DNA of 64,000 nucleotides from Baylisascaris procyonis (Eukaryota > Nematoda > Chromadorea > Rhabditida > Ascarididae), in assembly GCA_037389465.1 (NCBI GenBank), contig JAZARR010000033.1:1464501-1528500 (forward strand), read 5' to 3'. Below the pieces are notes generated by a model. That model did not search any database. It worked only from the letters and a program-made list of their open reading frames with translations, and was not told where the DNA came from. The position numbers and the translations under genes were made by a program. Each line of letters starts with the position of its first letter. Positions within the stretch are counted from its first letter, which is position 1. Positions 51,301 through 63,986 of the stretch are shown here, piece by piece.

Positions 51301-54300
51301 GGAATGACTAGAAGGGTGAGTGATCAGTTTTCCCACTTTTATATGGATGTTTCGACTACAAAGCCGCACTTATAGAGAATATGGAGGGAATATGTGAAGG
51401 ACCAGCGTTGTTTAATTCCTTGAGTGATATTGCAGGTGAGTTACAAACGTGTACCGACGAATGCGCTGATGGGTGCAATCCAGTTGGGTATCGCTAATTC
51501 GATTGGTTCGTTAGCATCCAAACCGAAGAGGGACCTTCTATTACAGGATTTCGATGTGATCGAAACTGTCTCGTTCCCTCCGTTCGTTCTCATTCATTGA
51601 AACCGTTTTGAATGTAAATTTATCCGAATTAGAACAGTAGAAGAAGAACGAGATGGAGTAGGGGAGGACGTTCGATGAGCACTTGTGAAATTGTTGTGCG
51701 GAAATGTTGATAATAGCCCGTATTTATGAAAGATTGTGCTTACTTGTGGGGACTTATTTCGGAATGATTTTAGAATTCGCTGTTAAGTGTTTAAGGCAGC
51801 ACATTGCTGCAGTAACTTTCCCCACTAGTAGTTGTTTGAATGGTTCCTGACAATCTTTTGAGGGTGATGTGCAATTTCTATGTTGACATTTTTTTGCATG
51901 GCCACATTTTCTGCTTACCCCTAAAATTTCATTTTCGAAACGTTATGCCTGAAATGGATTTTGAGAGAGAAGCTCATCGATCGCACTTAACCTAAGTTTA
52001 CCGCTGTTAATTACCAAAACACTCAAATTGTTTCGAAAGTTCATTAATGAGAGTTACATGGAGGAACAGAAAGTTTGTTTCTAAAATTGTTTTAACCTTA
52101 ATCCTCTTTAGATGTCAAGTTGACTTTTCCATTGAATTTCAGGTGATTGTTTTGGGGCACATTAATTCCTCCATACGTATCGTTTTGGAGAAAAAGTGGT
52201 TCTGTTGTGGCCCTGTACCCGAGAAAAGTAATGAGCAAATTGTTCAGTTGCTCGAAGGATCGTTTAGGTATTTTTCCGTCCTAGAAAGCTACACTGGCGA
52301 AGCTTTGCTGTGTTCTGAAAGTTTTGTAACTGTATATGCAGACAAGGGGAGGGGGGAGGGAAATTCCTCTAAATTCTTCCATTATTTGCGTTCTTAGCTG
52401 AAGCGATTTACGCGAATCGTTTTCAGGAGCGGCTCACAGTTGACACCGTCGCACGGGTATGGTGATTTCCGGTTCCAAACCTACGCACCCATTGCGTTTC
52501 GCACCTTCCGGGATCTCTTCTCCATCAAGGCGGCCGACTTCTTGGTTAGTTTACTTTTGTGTTCTTCACAGGTATCAAGTCATTTTGCTGCGGTGATGGT
52601 GGCAGGTATTCGGCTGTGTCATTTGAGGACCGCCCGCGAAATCTTCGAATGAGAGGAAGGTGATGGGAGTGATATTCCTAACAGAAGTGCCTTGTTTTTT
52701 TTCATGCTTGTCTTTTCTTTCATACCCGGTCTTTTATGACACCGATGTTTTATTTACAAAAATGCAATTCACCTGTTATTTATTTATTTGTTCTTTTGCA
52801 CAGTGATTTCAGTGTTTATTGCTCGTCTATTCAGTTTATCTTAAAGCGTATATTGAGGTTTTTTTTCGGATCTTACTTTTGCTTCCTTATGTCATGTGGA
52901 GAAAAGCGCAGAGTCGATTCTTGCTTCTTCGATATCGTTCATCTTTGTGTTGGTGTCGCAGCCCTCAATCATCCCGTTAAACGCGCGGATACCTTCATTG
53001 CCTTGCAAATGAAAATACATACTCGACCAGTGGCACTGATTTGATAGTAGGTGGCAGATATTGCTCATTGGGAGCACACATCAGTAGAACAGAGGGCGAA
53101 TTTATGACTCCTTCTTAGAGCAGTTCATTTACCTTGCTCGAATGTTTCGCACGTGATGAATAAACGGTTTTTTCTTTTCATTTGAAGGAGGCAGAGGGAA
53201 GTGAGCCAATTCTTTGAGGATGCTCCTTTATCGTTGGGGAAATAATGCATAGAGTAATTTTTAACGTTTAACCTCTATGCTTTTACTGCATTTGTCTGTT
53301 GAATCGTCATATTTCAGCGGTCGATTTGCACCGAACCGTTAAAGGAACTGTCAAATGCGGGTGCCTCAGGATCGATCTTCTATGTATCATCAGATGATCA
53401 ATTTATCATCAAAACCGTGCAGCATAAGGAAGCCGAATTCCTTCAGAAATTATTACCTGGCTATTATATGGTTGGTTATATATATATATATACAGAAGTT
53501 GGTTTATCAGAAGATTCTTCTTTTTTCCGCTTCAAAAGCGGATTTTGGAGGGTTTTAGCGTGTGTTCTGTCGAACTGTGCTGTAGTTTCAACTTAAAAAC
53601 CACTAAAGCGCCGGTAGTTTCATTCGAAAACGATTAGCGCCTTTGTTTAAACTGTCAATGAAAGCGGCTTTTTCAAATAATATAGACGTTTATTTGAAGT
53701 TTTGTTGTGTGATGTACGTCGCTCACTCGTGCTTGGAAACGAATTCGTCCGTGGGAGTTGTTAAGCTTTTAAAGAATGTGCAGAATGTGGTGCAGTGACA
53801 GCGGTCGGTACGCATTGGCACAGAGAAAAGGGGGTTGGTGGGGGGGGGGGGGGCAAAGTTGGTTGGACTGTTGCAGCACTTTGGGCTTGACTAGAAATAA
53901 GATAGCGTTTAAATGATTTTGTAGAGGTTTGTGTTTTTTACTGAGCAAGTTCAGAAAAGAGGACCTGCTGAAACGCTGCTTTCTCACAAAGTTCCAACTT
54001 TTTTCACCATAAAAGCGCTCGTTATGGTTCAATAATTTTGCACCCGTAGAATTCCTTGATACACTAGTAGTATTCGCTATATGCATGTCATCATCATTAG
54101 TGTTTGACAAGGGAAGTGAAAGAATTGCTTGCTTTCTTGAATGTTGCTGTGCCATTCGGCATATTTGCTAACTTGCTGATTTGCTTGTTTTTTGCCAAGA
54201 TTTCATTCATCCAGAAGAGTTTCTAGCTTTGTTTTGAGGTAATAAATGGACGTAATTCTATGGCAATTGCTTGCGCGGGCGTATGGAAGGAGGGAAGTAC

Positions 54301-57300
54301 GTATTGCAATGCTTCATCAAGTGTTTTCTCGAGAACGGTATACCAAAATTGGTAATGAAGATTTGGCACCTTGGAGGGGACTTTTCGATTTTTCTGGGGA
54401 GCGAGTAAAATTAAATTGGTTCCTCATGCTCTAATTTTTTGCAGAACTTCAATCAGAATCCTCGAACTCTGTTGCCGAAGTTCTTCGGTCTCTTTTGCTA
54501 TCAGGTACATGTTTTTATGTCTCAACAAACTACGGGCGGTTTAGCTGTTGTTAAAGGAGTCGCTTCGTTTGTAATTGCGATATGCTTCTTCCCAGTTGTG
54601 GCCATTTCGATTTTACGCTGAATTCATTTCTCGTTATTTGCCTCCGTCCGCACTATCAACGCTGCGGCTGCTTATCCGGCTAAAAGCGTTGTGACGGTTA
54701 TTTCGTTCAAAAGCATTTCTTGCGTTTGTTACCATGATAGGGATCGAGCCTCATAAAGCATGAATGGAGCTAGGATGACAATTGGTAAAGAAAGGTACGT
54801 AACATCCAGCTGAAATGAAGACAGAGTAGATTTTTTTTGAACGCCATGCAAGTATTTTGTTTCGTTGTGTGTTTTTTTTTTTTTTTCTGAACTGGGAAGT
54901 GCAGATATCGAGGAGTAGGAGGTCGACTTTACTGTCTCGGCATGGCAAGGTCTCTTCAACGAGCCTGTTTCTAATGATTAATTATGTCATTGCTGTTGTG
55001 TGTATTAGTTTGTGATATATTTCTTTATTGGTTCAGAGGAGTGCTGGATTATTTAAGGTTGTATAGAAAAGCATGTGACGTCAAAAAAAAGTACTATAAG
55101 AGATATGAAAAACTTATTCGTTGCAGAAACGTAAGTGCTTATGCAAAATTCTGCCGGTGGAATATTTGAGCTAAGTTTTGTGTCGGCTTCTTCGATTTTT
55201 TCATAGAAAGAATTTTGACGAAACAATATCCATTTTGCTGTTTAGCCATACGTAGGAAAACTGCAGATTTACTTCAGGTTTTCAATTTTCGCAGATATTT
55301 TTTGGTCGTAAAAGATATGAAGTTCTGTAAACAACCAGTTTAGGATGTCGGATTGGTTGCTAATCTAATAAATAAAAAACCTCGTTGTGAGTAAGGCTCC
55401 ATGTGTCCTGGTCGATTATTTGATTCTTTAATTTGCATTGAATCAGTAGAGTTGCCTTTAATTTAAATACCAGTCGAATTTACATATTCCAGCGCATTCA
55501 ATATGGCGCTATCGAGTTATTGTCGGCTCAGTTTTCTTCGCAATCGAATATAATATTTTTGTTGCCCACTGGTCTGTAAAGGCTAGTGGGTGAATGGGAA
55601 CTTTTTGTAAATTCATTTATGCACTTGCTTTATTGAACGCCCGATTTGTTTTATGTACTTTCGATGAAAATCTTCGCAAACTTAGTTGAATATTCATGTT
55701 GACCGTTATTAGAAGCACTCGTTCACGAATTGTGGTCGTTAGGTGGTTTAGAGCACGTTTACATTCACTAGGAAAGCGGTATTTGTGTTACAGAGCCTGG
55801 GTAAAAATATTCGCCTGCTAGTGATGAACAACCTGTTGCCGCAGTCGATAAAAATGCATGAGAAGTACGATGTGAAGGGATCCACTTACAAGCGGATGGC
55901 GTCAAAGCACGAGCGCGCAAAATCATCACCAACACTTAAAGATCTCGACTTCGTTTCCGAGCATCCTGATGGTCTTTTGCTGGATAATACTGCTTACGAT
56001 GCTATCATAAAAACGATCAGCCGAGATTGCCTTGTTTGTTTTTTTAAGAGTTGTTTGATTCAGGCGGACGACTGCTGGTTATGAGTTTTTTTGGCTGCGC
56101 ATTTTACGAGACTATTTTCGACATACCTGTTAAATTATTGGTAATTTAGAGAGCATGCTTTCATAGTTGAAGACTCTTAAGATCAGCACCTAGAACATCT
56201 TGCATTTTGAAGTGAATTCTGTGTCTTGACTTGAAGCCTTGACTTTTCGTTTTCAAGTTGCAGTTTTCAGCTATTTTGAAAGGATTATATGCATTCTCGA
56301 ATCGTTTGAATTTAAAGCCGATAAGTCTCAGAGAGGGCTGTCGCCTAAAAAGTCTTATCTTCACAGAACACTCATTTACACCACGGTTTGCTTATTAAAG
56401 TTAGTGGTCATTATACGTGAGCCTCCCCTCCCTAGCCCTCTGACCACGCCTTCCCCGTTGCCCAAAGGTAAAGCGGGAGGCAAAGGATGACTCATAAGTA
56501 GCAGCCCAATTTCAGGCTAAAATCGCAGCTGTTGAAAAATTGTCTGTGGAAGGACAGGGAAAAAGATAGTTTGCAAAAAATGGGACCGAAATCCCGTTTG
56601 CCGTTGAAGTGAAGATTGAAATTCGGCTTCCAAAAGAGAAGATTATGGTCATTGCAGTGCTTGTAGTTCTGCAATTCAGTTTTGAGTCTTCGCTAGTAAT
56701 ATTTGCTTTTGAATGTTTTGTTAATAGTTGTTTATCATATGCAATCACAAATTTTGCTTAACGAGGCCGGAGTTGTTTATTGAGAAGCGTTAAAGAGTTG
56801 GAATAACGACCGCCATTTCTCGTGCTCACCAAGTCCTTGCTTTCCTAACCCTTCTGTCCCATCCACTTTCTTTCGTCCATATTGCGCATAAATTTCGTGA
56901 ATATATGCAAAAAACCGAATGTTTGCTTTAACGATCATATTTTGTCTCATTTTATCCGATTTCTGATGCTTTTTCTGGTGACAGCTCGCATTGGCATTGC
57001 TCTCTATCTTTTTTTTTTTTTACAATACGTTGTTTTTCTGAGTCTCTTCATCGGCTGGCTGAGTCTCTCGCTCCTCTCTTCCCCACCCCCCCCCCCTCCT
57101 CCACCCTCTTCTGTATTGTGAGGATTTTCTTGGATAATGCTAACAGTGTTGGCTTTTTTCTTTCGTCTTCGTCAGTGTTTTTTTTTTTTTTTGAAAATGT
57201 GGATGGTTCTGGAATGAATTCGGCGCATTTCATTTGCAGGTCCTGGAGAGCTTCAAAATAATGGATTACAGCTTGCTAATTGGGATACACAACGTCGACC

Positions 57301-57399
57301 TCGCGGATGGCGGCACAGCAGAAGAAGATGGCGATGGTGGAGAACCGTCTACATCAAAACAGGTAACCGATCTATTTCCAATGCAGCCGCTCAGGTCAT

Positions 57400-57455
<56 letters not shown>

Positions 57456-60400
57456 TCGTAGCCATAAGGCACACATATAAGAAATACGAAAGAATGATGA
57501 GGTGATTAAGTTTCGGCGCTTATCACGATGCTATCAAAATCAGTTGGGTTTGTTTTGAACTCAGATTTTCAAATTTAGCCAACTCAGGGAAAGAATATTT
57601 TTATCAATTATCCTGTATCGTTGACGGAATAATGTTTTGTTAACTGTTTTGCTACAGTCGGATGTTCTCCTTTTATTTCAGAGAGGAAAGAAATTGGTGC
57701 GATTAAAGAGCAAATTCTGGGAATCAGACAGCGGACGGCTGCCTCCGTAAGTTTTCGGTGGCTGTTATTTTCCCACTCTAGCTTGGGAGAACAAAAATGT
57801 TATGAAGCGGCTGAAAAGCGCAGTGAAATATTCACTGAACTTTTTGAATATTGTTATCGTTGAATATATTTTCCTTTATCGCCTAGAAATGTGATAAAGG
57901 TGATCTTTGAAGCATTAGTTTAACTTGATTGTTTGCATGCCGCGTGACGAATGCATAACTACGGAGTTCATTCGATACTTTAATTGCTCATTTTCCATTA
58001 AAATTGTGTTTAATTAATTGATTTTGGGTTTTCGAAGGTTTTAAGGGTCTTATGACTGAATCATGGAATGAGACCTTCTCTATGATCCTCCACACATCCA
58101 CCTCGTACATCCATAGAGAACAAATTAGATGTGAGCTACCCGATTTTGTCTCCTCGTTTCTTCTCCAAATTTCGCATGGATTGCTGAAACCCTTTCAGCT
58201 TTTCAATTGTTGCAATTTGGTTTCACTCAAAGCATTTTTCTGCCATCTCTCCGATAGTGCTGCTCCTCGATTCTCACTCTTCTTTTAGACACATCAGTTC
58301 GTTTTGTGGCATTCTTTAGAATACAAGAATGCCGCTTATAAAATCCTTTTGGGCAAGAGAGTAAGATTTGTATCCTCATACGAGGTGCACCACCTTCGTT
58401 GTGTTTTTTCTTTTCGCACCCTACTGTTATCTTTTGCTTACTTGCAACTACTCGGGCTATTGTCTTTCGACTTGCAACTTTCTTCTTGCGGGCCAGTGCG
58501 AGGGACGGAGGAGGAATCAGCCTCGCCTGTTGGTGTGTGGTACCATGAATGCAAGCATCACGTTCTTGTGATCTTTTTAGGTGCAGGAAGCAGTGCGCCG
58601 AGTGATTCGAGCGTCGCTCTATTTATCTAGCTTCATTCAGCGCATCGATTGTTTCGCTTCTAGTGTCCTTTCTTGATTGTGTCTATTGGCCAAATTGTAC
58701 TTTCTTTGGGTGATTGTTGTAGTTTTCAGGGAAGGAGTGTTTCCAGCGCGCAATCAGAAGGGTGAAAATCTTCTGTTATTTCTCGGTATTATTGATATTT
58801 TGCAAAACTACAGGCTTCTTAAAAAGCTGGAGCATACCTGGAAGAGTGTTCTACATGATGGGGTTCGTTGTTTAGCTTCCTATTCCTTTGTAACTTAAGT
58901 AAATTAGAACTTGTTGAAATTGCTTTTCTTCAGTTGAATTTTTCATAAATATTTAGTAATTTGTTTTATTTCCACCAATTGTTGGGCAGAAATTCTCTGA
59001 TTGAAAACACTTGGAGAAAAGCTATTGTACTGTGCAAAGAAGTACGGTACTGTGCATTTGTAAATGAGAATGAGGCAGCTCCTTTAATGATTTTGAAGCA
59101 TTCTTGTTGCAGTGATAAATTTATGATTTCCGGGATTACTCGGAGTTTTTTTTTATTTGGAAAAGTAGTGTTATTTAAGGATTCGATATCGGTGCATAAT
59201 CCGACGTTCTATGCGCAGCGATTTCTCGGATTTTTAAAGTCGCAAGTGTTTCGCTCCTCAGCTGGTAAGCCTAACAACCTTCACAAAACGTGTATGTATC
59301 AAAATTTAGAAAACATAGAGCAGTGGTGAAATTCAGGTTTCCTTTCCATTTTTGCAAAGTTTCGATTGGTAGTTATGGATTCAAGCGGTTGTTGATATAT
59401 TTATCGAAGGTACGTATTTCGTGAGGGGAGCTCCTGAGTTCACTGTTTGGCAGGTTTCGATTACACCATGCATAGAAAGCTTGTTATGGTTTCATTAGGA
59501 AAATGTTAAACGATTGAACAGGTCATGAAGAAGAGCTACTGAAAATCTTGTAAACATTATTGCTGGGGCAGGTTGCATTGTAATCGTCTTGAGGGAGGTG
59601 GCGAAAGGTTTATATTCTGCTGATTTATGTCAGAAATTCGGAAGATGTCATAACTGATTGATCATAGTAGTTAAACAGGAGGGACGATAGTAGGGCATAC
59701 TTGATTAGGCTATTGCAAAAGGCGCTGTAGTGCTCAGCATATCTGCGTTTTCAATTTTGGTGCATTTAAAAGTTAGCATTCCCATCTTTCATATCGTTAT
59801 TACGTCTTTTTGCCTACCTGTAGGATTCTTCGGTTGTGAAATTCCCTTTTTTCAGTTGCTTGTTTTCCCCTGCATACCTTCTATGTTATTTCCTTCGAGT
59901 GCATCTTGTTGGAAGAATACTTTAGTGTTCTATTGTCAGCAAAGTTTGTCAAAGCATCGTTTTTTTTGGATATTTAAAGCGTTTCTTCGATTATTCCTGT
60001 TGTCTCTATATCCTTTTCCACTATTTTCCACTTCTGTGAGATCGATTTTTACGATTTTTACGTCTTTTTTTTGCATTTTAAGACAATGCGATATAAGGTG
60101 TTTGACAAGAAATTTTTACCTGCAATTTTTCCCACCTGCTTTCGTAGTACCTTGTGGCACTTTTAATTATTAGCAAGATAAAAGTGCGCATTGTTTTCGA
60201 ATAATCGCAACATCTGCGCTTGCAGCATTTACGTGCTAAAAAGAGAAAGTGAGAAGGCAGAACGCGTATGATTTTTCAATCCATTAAGCCAAGAGTTTTA
60301 TCCAAGCTAGGTATTCTTAAGGGCGATAACAGTTTTGTTTATCTGGTAAAGACGCCCGTATGTTCCATCTTTTTGACCTTTGTGCCTTGTTGCGACTTTC

Positions 60401-63400
60401 CCGATCATTTTTCCCATCTTCTTAGTTCTTGTTGAATTGTATAACTTTCTACCTTTTAAATTTTGTCCAGACATGGCCGAATTTTATTAGATAATGTGTG
60501 GCCGTTTTTGTCTGCACTTATATCCTTGGCTAGAGTAATCCATTTCCGAGAAATAAGTTGTGTTAGTTTCCTCATGTGAGCTTTTGGAGAGATGGGGTAA
60601 AGTATAGGAAAGTGAGGATTTACTAACAGAGGACGGAAGTCATATAACCTAGCAAAATGAGGTGAATGTTATTGTTTGCAGCAGAAACTCAAAAAGGAGG
60701 CCATGCGAAATTCAAATCGTTCGTCCACTCATATATAGGTATCATTGATCGTTGGTGTTCTGTCTTGACGTCGCTTCTTTGCTGTCCGTGTATGGCGTCG
60801 CTCATCGCACCGCTTCGTTTTATCGATTAGATGCACTTGAAAATGGCAAATGGCACGCTTGGTTATGATCACTCTGTAAGCTGTTTTGCTACCGGCATAG
60901 GACGTTCGTTTTATATGTTGAATAGGTGTCCACGCTGCACTCTAGCTCTTTAATGTGCAACTTTTCTCGATGAAGCACTTTTTGGGTCAGTGGCATGCAC
61001 ACACAAGTTCCCTTATCTGTGTCAGGGAGGAAGTCGGTATTCGTCTGTGATTGATACGCACTGATTTTTTTCAACTGTTGACCGATATGTGAATAATGTC
61101 AGTGTAAAATAGAAGAACTGTGGACCTATGTTCTTGTTTTATTTATGTGCGCAATGCGAAATTATGCATTCTAAGTACGAAACTACAAATGTCAAAGAAT
61201 ATGTTCAACTCTTAATGAAACTGCCGTTAGGTTCGTTAGTTTTTGTGGTGGTAGCGATTTTATGCAATAGTTGCTCAACATTATTCAATTTATAGCGCTT
61301 CGTTGTGGCTTCCGGTTAGCGTAAGGGGATTGAAAAACAGTTCGGTTAGGCATGTTAGGCGAATATCTATCGCCGATGTATTCTTCCCAGTTCATGTTTT
61401 CAGTAAACTTTCGATAATGTCTTTCAGTAAACTTCATTGTAAGTGAATTTAGCTCTTGAGGGTGAGATTTGAATGAGAAAGCATAAGGTCCTCTTTTCAT
61501 CCACGATGGTAATTTCCGCATCCAGAATTTCCTGTTTTCATCCGTGACTCAAAATGTGTGCGCCGTTATTTGCAAAGACCATTATGGAATCTCACTATGC
61601 CATCCGATGCGGAGTTTCTAGTTTGCTATGCCTCGCCAAGTTTTGATGCTCAGAATGTTTATTTTTGAACTTATTCACTCTTTTTTAAGCCAAAAAACCG
61701 CTGTTTCTTAAAAATTTCATAAAGAACTCGAAGGGATTTTAAATCCACTGTGTCGCATCTTTGAGATCGCGTCGAAAGGGGTTTTTCTTACAATCCAGGT
61801 GCAGCTGGTGATAGCTTATATTCCTGGGAAGTTTATGCTTTTCTTTCTGCGTAAATAAATATAATTTGTGATCATTTCTTAAGTTCCGTTTTTCTTTAGA
61901 TCCTGCGAAACACAATCAAGCATTCTTGCAAAGCGGCTGAAGTAATGACTTTTCCTGCTCGCATCTTGAATAAAAATTTAGCAGAATCGTTCGAAGCCTA
62001 GGTAAACATTATTGAGCTACAGTGGTTGCAAGTTAATTTCAAAAAAGGTACACGTGATTTGCTTTTTAAGGTTTGTTACTTGTACAGTAAGCTGCGCTCA
62101 AAAACGCTGAATGTGATAGTGTTGTACTGTTGTCGCGTGTATTGCCGAGACGCTGAGACGTGTAGTCATCTTACTGAGGAAGTGAACTGGAGAACCGATG
62201 GGTGACCTGAAGACCAGGCAAACTGTCGAAAAACTATTCCCAGCGCATGTAATATGAAACGGATTTGTCAGCAAAGGAAGCAGAGAAATGTGCATAATAT
62301 AATGAAGCAGAGAAAAGCACGTATCACTGAGCTATATGCGAAAGAGGAACGGATGCGTGATCATTTCGTACAAAGATGATGCAGCCTTTCAAATAGCGCA
62401 TTAAAAAGTTATCTCTTTTTAATGAAATTCAACGGGCCATATAGTTGCCTAAAAGTAATTTGTTATCCAGTGACAGTAGGTGTTGACGACTCTGATATGG
62501 TGATGAATATGATGTGAAGAAAACGGTTGAAACGTTTCGCACCTAATATATCAATTTTCAGCTTTTTATGGCAGTCATTATGCGATACTCTATTTTTGAC
62601 GACTTCAGCAATTTCAAAAATCTTCGATCCCTAGAAAAGATTGCGTTATTATAAGGTTGATTAGATCTAGTGTCTTTTGCCAATTCTACTGAGTTGAAAC
62701 TTCCAGCCACCGCGTAAGTAAGTCCAGCAGTTGACATCTTATTCCGTTTCGTTTGAATCGAAATTTTTCTCAGCTTGTTTCTTTGAGGTGGCAGTTTCAT
62801 TGTTCAGTTTTCACATGGTACTGAAGTTCTGTGTGGCTTTATTCTTGGCTGTTCTGTATTGTCTGTGACGCTCAAAACGATCAGTGAACGAACTAGATAC
62901 CCTGCAAACAACAATCACTTTCTTGGCCAAGCGAGTATTCATCCATGGGAGAATTCCCAACGCTGGAGTGGTGCTATAGTAGAATGGCTTTGGAAGGACT
63001 ACTTTCGATTCTTCGAACACAGTTTTGGAAAAGTTGCATTAAATGCTTTATTTTATTTTCTCTTTCGTGGATTGTCCACTGTGCATGAATTTTGAATCGA
63101 TTTTTTCAGAAATTTTGCTACTGACTGCGAGAAGCAAAGGGAAGCCCTCTTAGAAGACTTATAGACGCAGGTCAATTTCTTCAAGCCACTTGCTAAGGCC
63201 AACGCCAATTTTTTGCATCGCTTTCTTAGAACCGTTCTGGATTAAACATAAATGGGCTTTAACGCGAATAGGTGAATCTGCATGAAGGCATGCATGTCGC
63301 AGTAAAACGTGAATGCTTTATGTTGAGGATGCGCTCGATTTGTGCTTGTGCTTTGTTCCCTTGTTCATTCTCCGGACATTTGTTTGCCCTGCCGACTAGT

Positions 63401-63807
63401 GGTTCGACGTGCTTTTGTCTATGGTATGCCAATGCCGACATAAGCAAACGTAATGTTGAGATTTTGGTGCTTGAATTCACGCAGGTGACTTCTCACTTTT
63501 CGCACTCGTTTCAATCAGTGTTCAATTGCACTAAGCGTTAAGTGCCGATTCAGTGCGGGGTGATGGAGCCATATTGCAGCGTTGCTGTTTTACAGCGTTA
63601 CGCCAGAGTCCCTCGAAACGCCGCATGGCGAGAAAAAGCGTCACCGAGAAGGAAGAACCTGAAACGGGCAATACAGCTGCACCAGTATCCAGTCGACCCG
63701 ATATCGTGCCCGTACCTGTGTCCAGAGGGCCACCCCGAAGGTCATATAATCGCCAAGATACTGCTGCCGAGTTAGTAAAGCTATCGTTTGTCACTTCATT
63801 AGCGTAG
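48366..63807 (+). CDS. ppk-1: Type I phosphatidylinositol-4-phosphate 5-kinase (PPK-1-like)
   Basis: Makes PI(4,5)P2 from PI4P at the plasma membrane. Exons: 48366-48450, 49991-50067, 51436-51581, 52427-52544, 53318-53470, 54445-54504, 55794-56033, 57240-57362, 57682-57746, 58730-58862, 59180-59264, 63596-63807. Phases agree throughout, giving 498 residues. In order the product shows a Ser/Ala/Pro-rich N-terminus, [49 protein letters not shown], the glycine-loop [20 protein letters not shown] with the nucleotide-binding Lys, [57 protein letters not shown], the activation loop [15 protein letters not shown] and a basic SPSKRR tail, all in type I kinase order. The acidic insert after IHN ([17 protein letters not shown]) is variable in the family. 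The first two exons and the C-terminal end are the least certain; TTA|GTAAAG near the stop could instead be a donor. Confidence 0.92.
49225..49234 (+). repeat. 10-base pure G tract
   Basis: An uninterrupted G run in PIP5K intron 1. Confidence 0.9.
49451..49461 (+). repeat. 11-base pure C tract
   Basis: An uninterrupted C run preceded by a TCTC repeat in PIP5K intron 1, only about 220 bp from a G tract of similar length. Confidence 0.9.
53840..53853 (+). repeat. 14-base pure G tract
   Basis: An uninterrupted G run in the PIP5K intron between 53471 and 54444, preceded by GGGGTTGGT. Confidence 0.9.
57086..57096 (+). repeat. 11-base pure C tract
   Basis: An uninterrupted C run about 145 bp upstream of the exon that encodes the MDYSLL motif. 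Confidence 0.9.
57401..57455. repeat. (AT)n microsatellite in a PIP5K intron
   Basis: About 27 AT units with a single interruption (ATACAT) begin 39 bp after the donor of the exon ending at 57362, inside a short 319-bp intron. Confidence 0.95.
59265..63595 (+). other. Last and longest intron of the PIP5K gene
   Basis: This 4331-bp intron separates the activation-loop exon from the basic C-terminal exon. It contains one candidate cassette exon (60682-60738) listed separately. No other conserved exon, RNA gene or transposon was recognised on either strand. Confidence 0.6.
60682..60738 (+). other. Possible 57-nt cassette exon in the PIP5K C-terminal region
   Basis: A TTTGCAG acceptor and a TAG|GTATCA donor bound a 57-nt open segment whose entry and exit phases are both 1. 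It could be included between the activation-loop exon and the last exon without changing frame, adding 19 residues ([19 protein letters not shown]). The basic skipped form matches the family better, so this would be an alternative isoform at most. Confidence 0.25.
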
Positions 63808-63923
63808 CGTCTAATCGAATTCAATACAATTGAAGACATCGTAGTTGAAAACTTATTTGATAGCTGGACGCTTCTTAGAATGTATTTTAAAGGAAGCAAG
63901 TTTGCAATGAGATGCTATAGAAC

Positions 63924-63925
<2 letters not shown>

Positions 63926-63982
<57 letters not shown>
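63926..63982. repeat. (AT)n microsatellite at the window end
   Basis: About 28 uninterrupted TA units lie about 120 bp after the PIP5K stop codon, in the presumed 3' UTR or flank. Confidence 0.95.
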
Positions 63983-63986
<4 letters not shown>

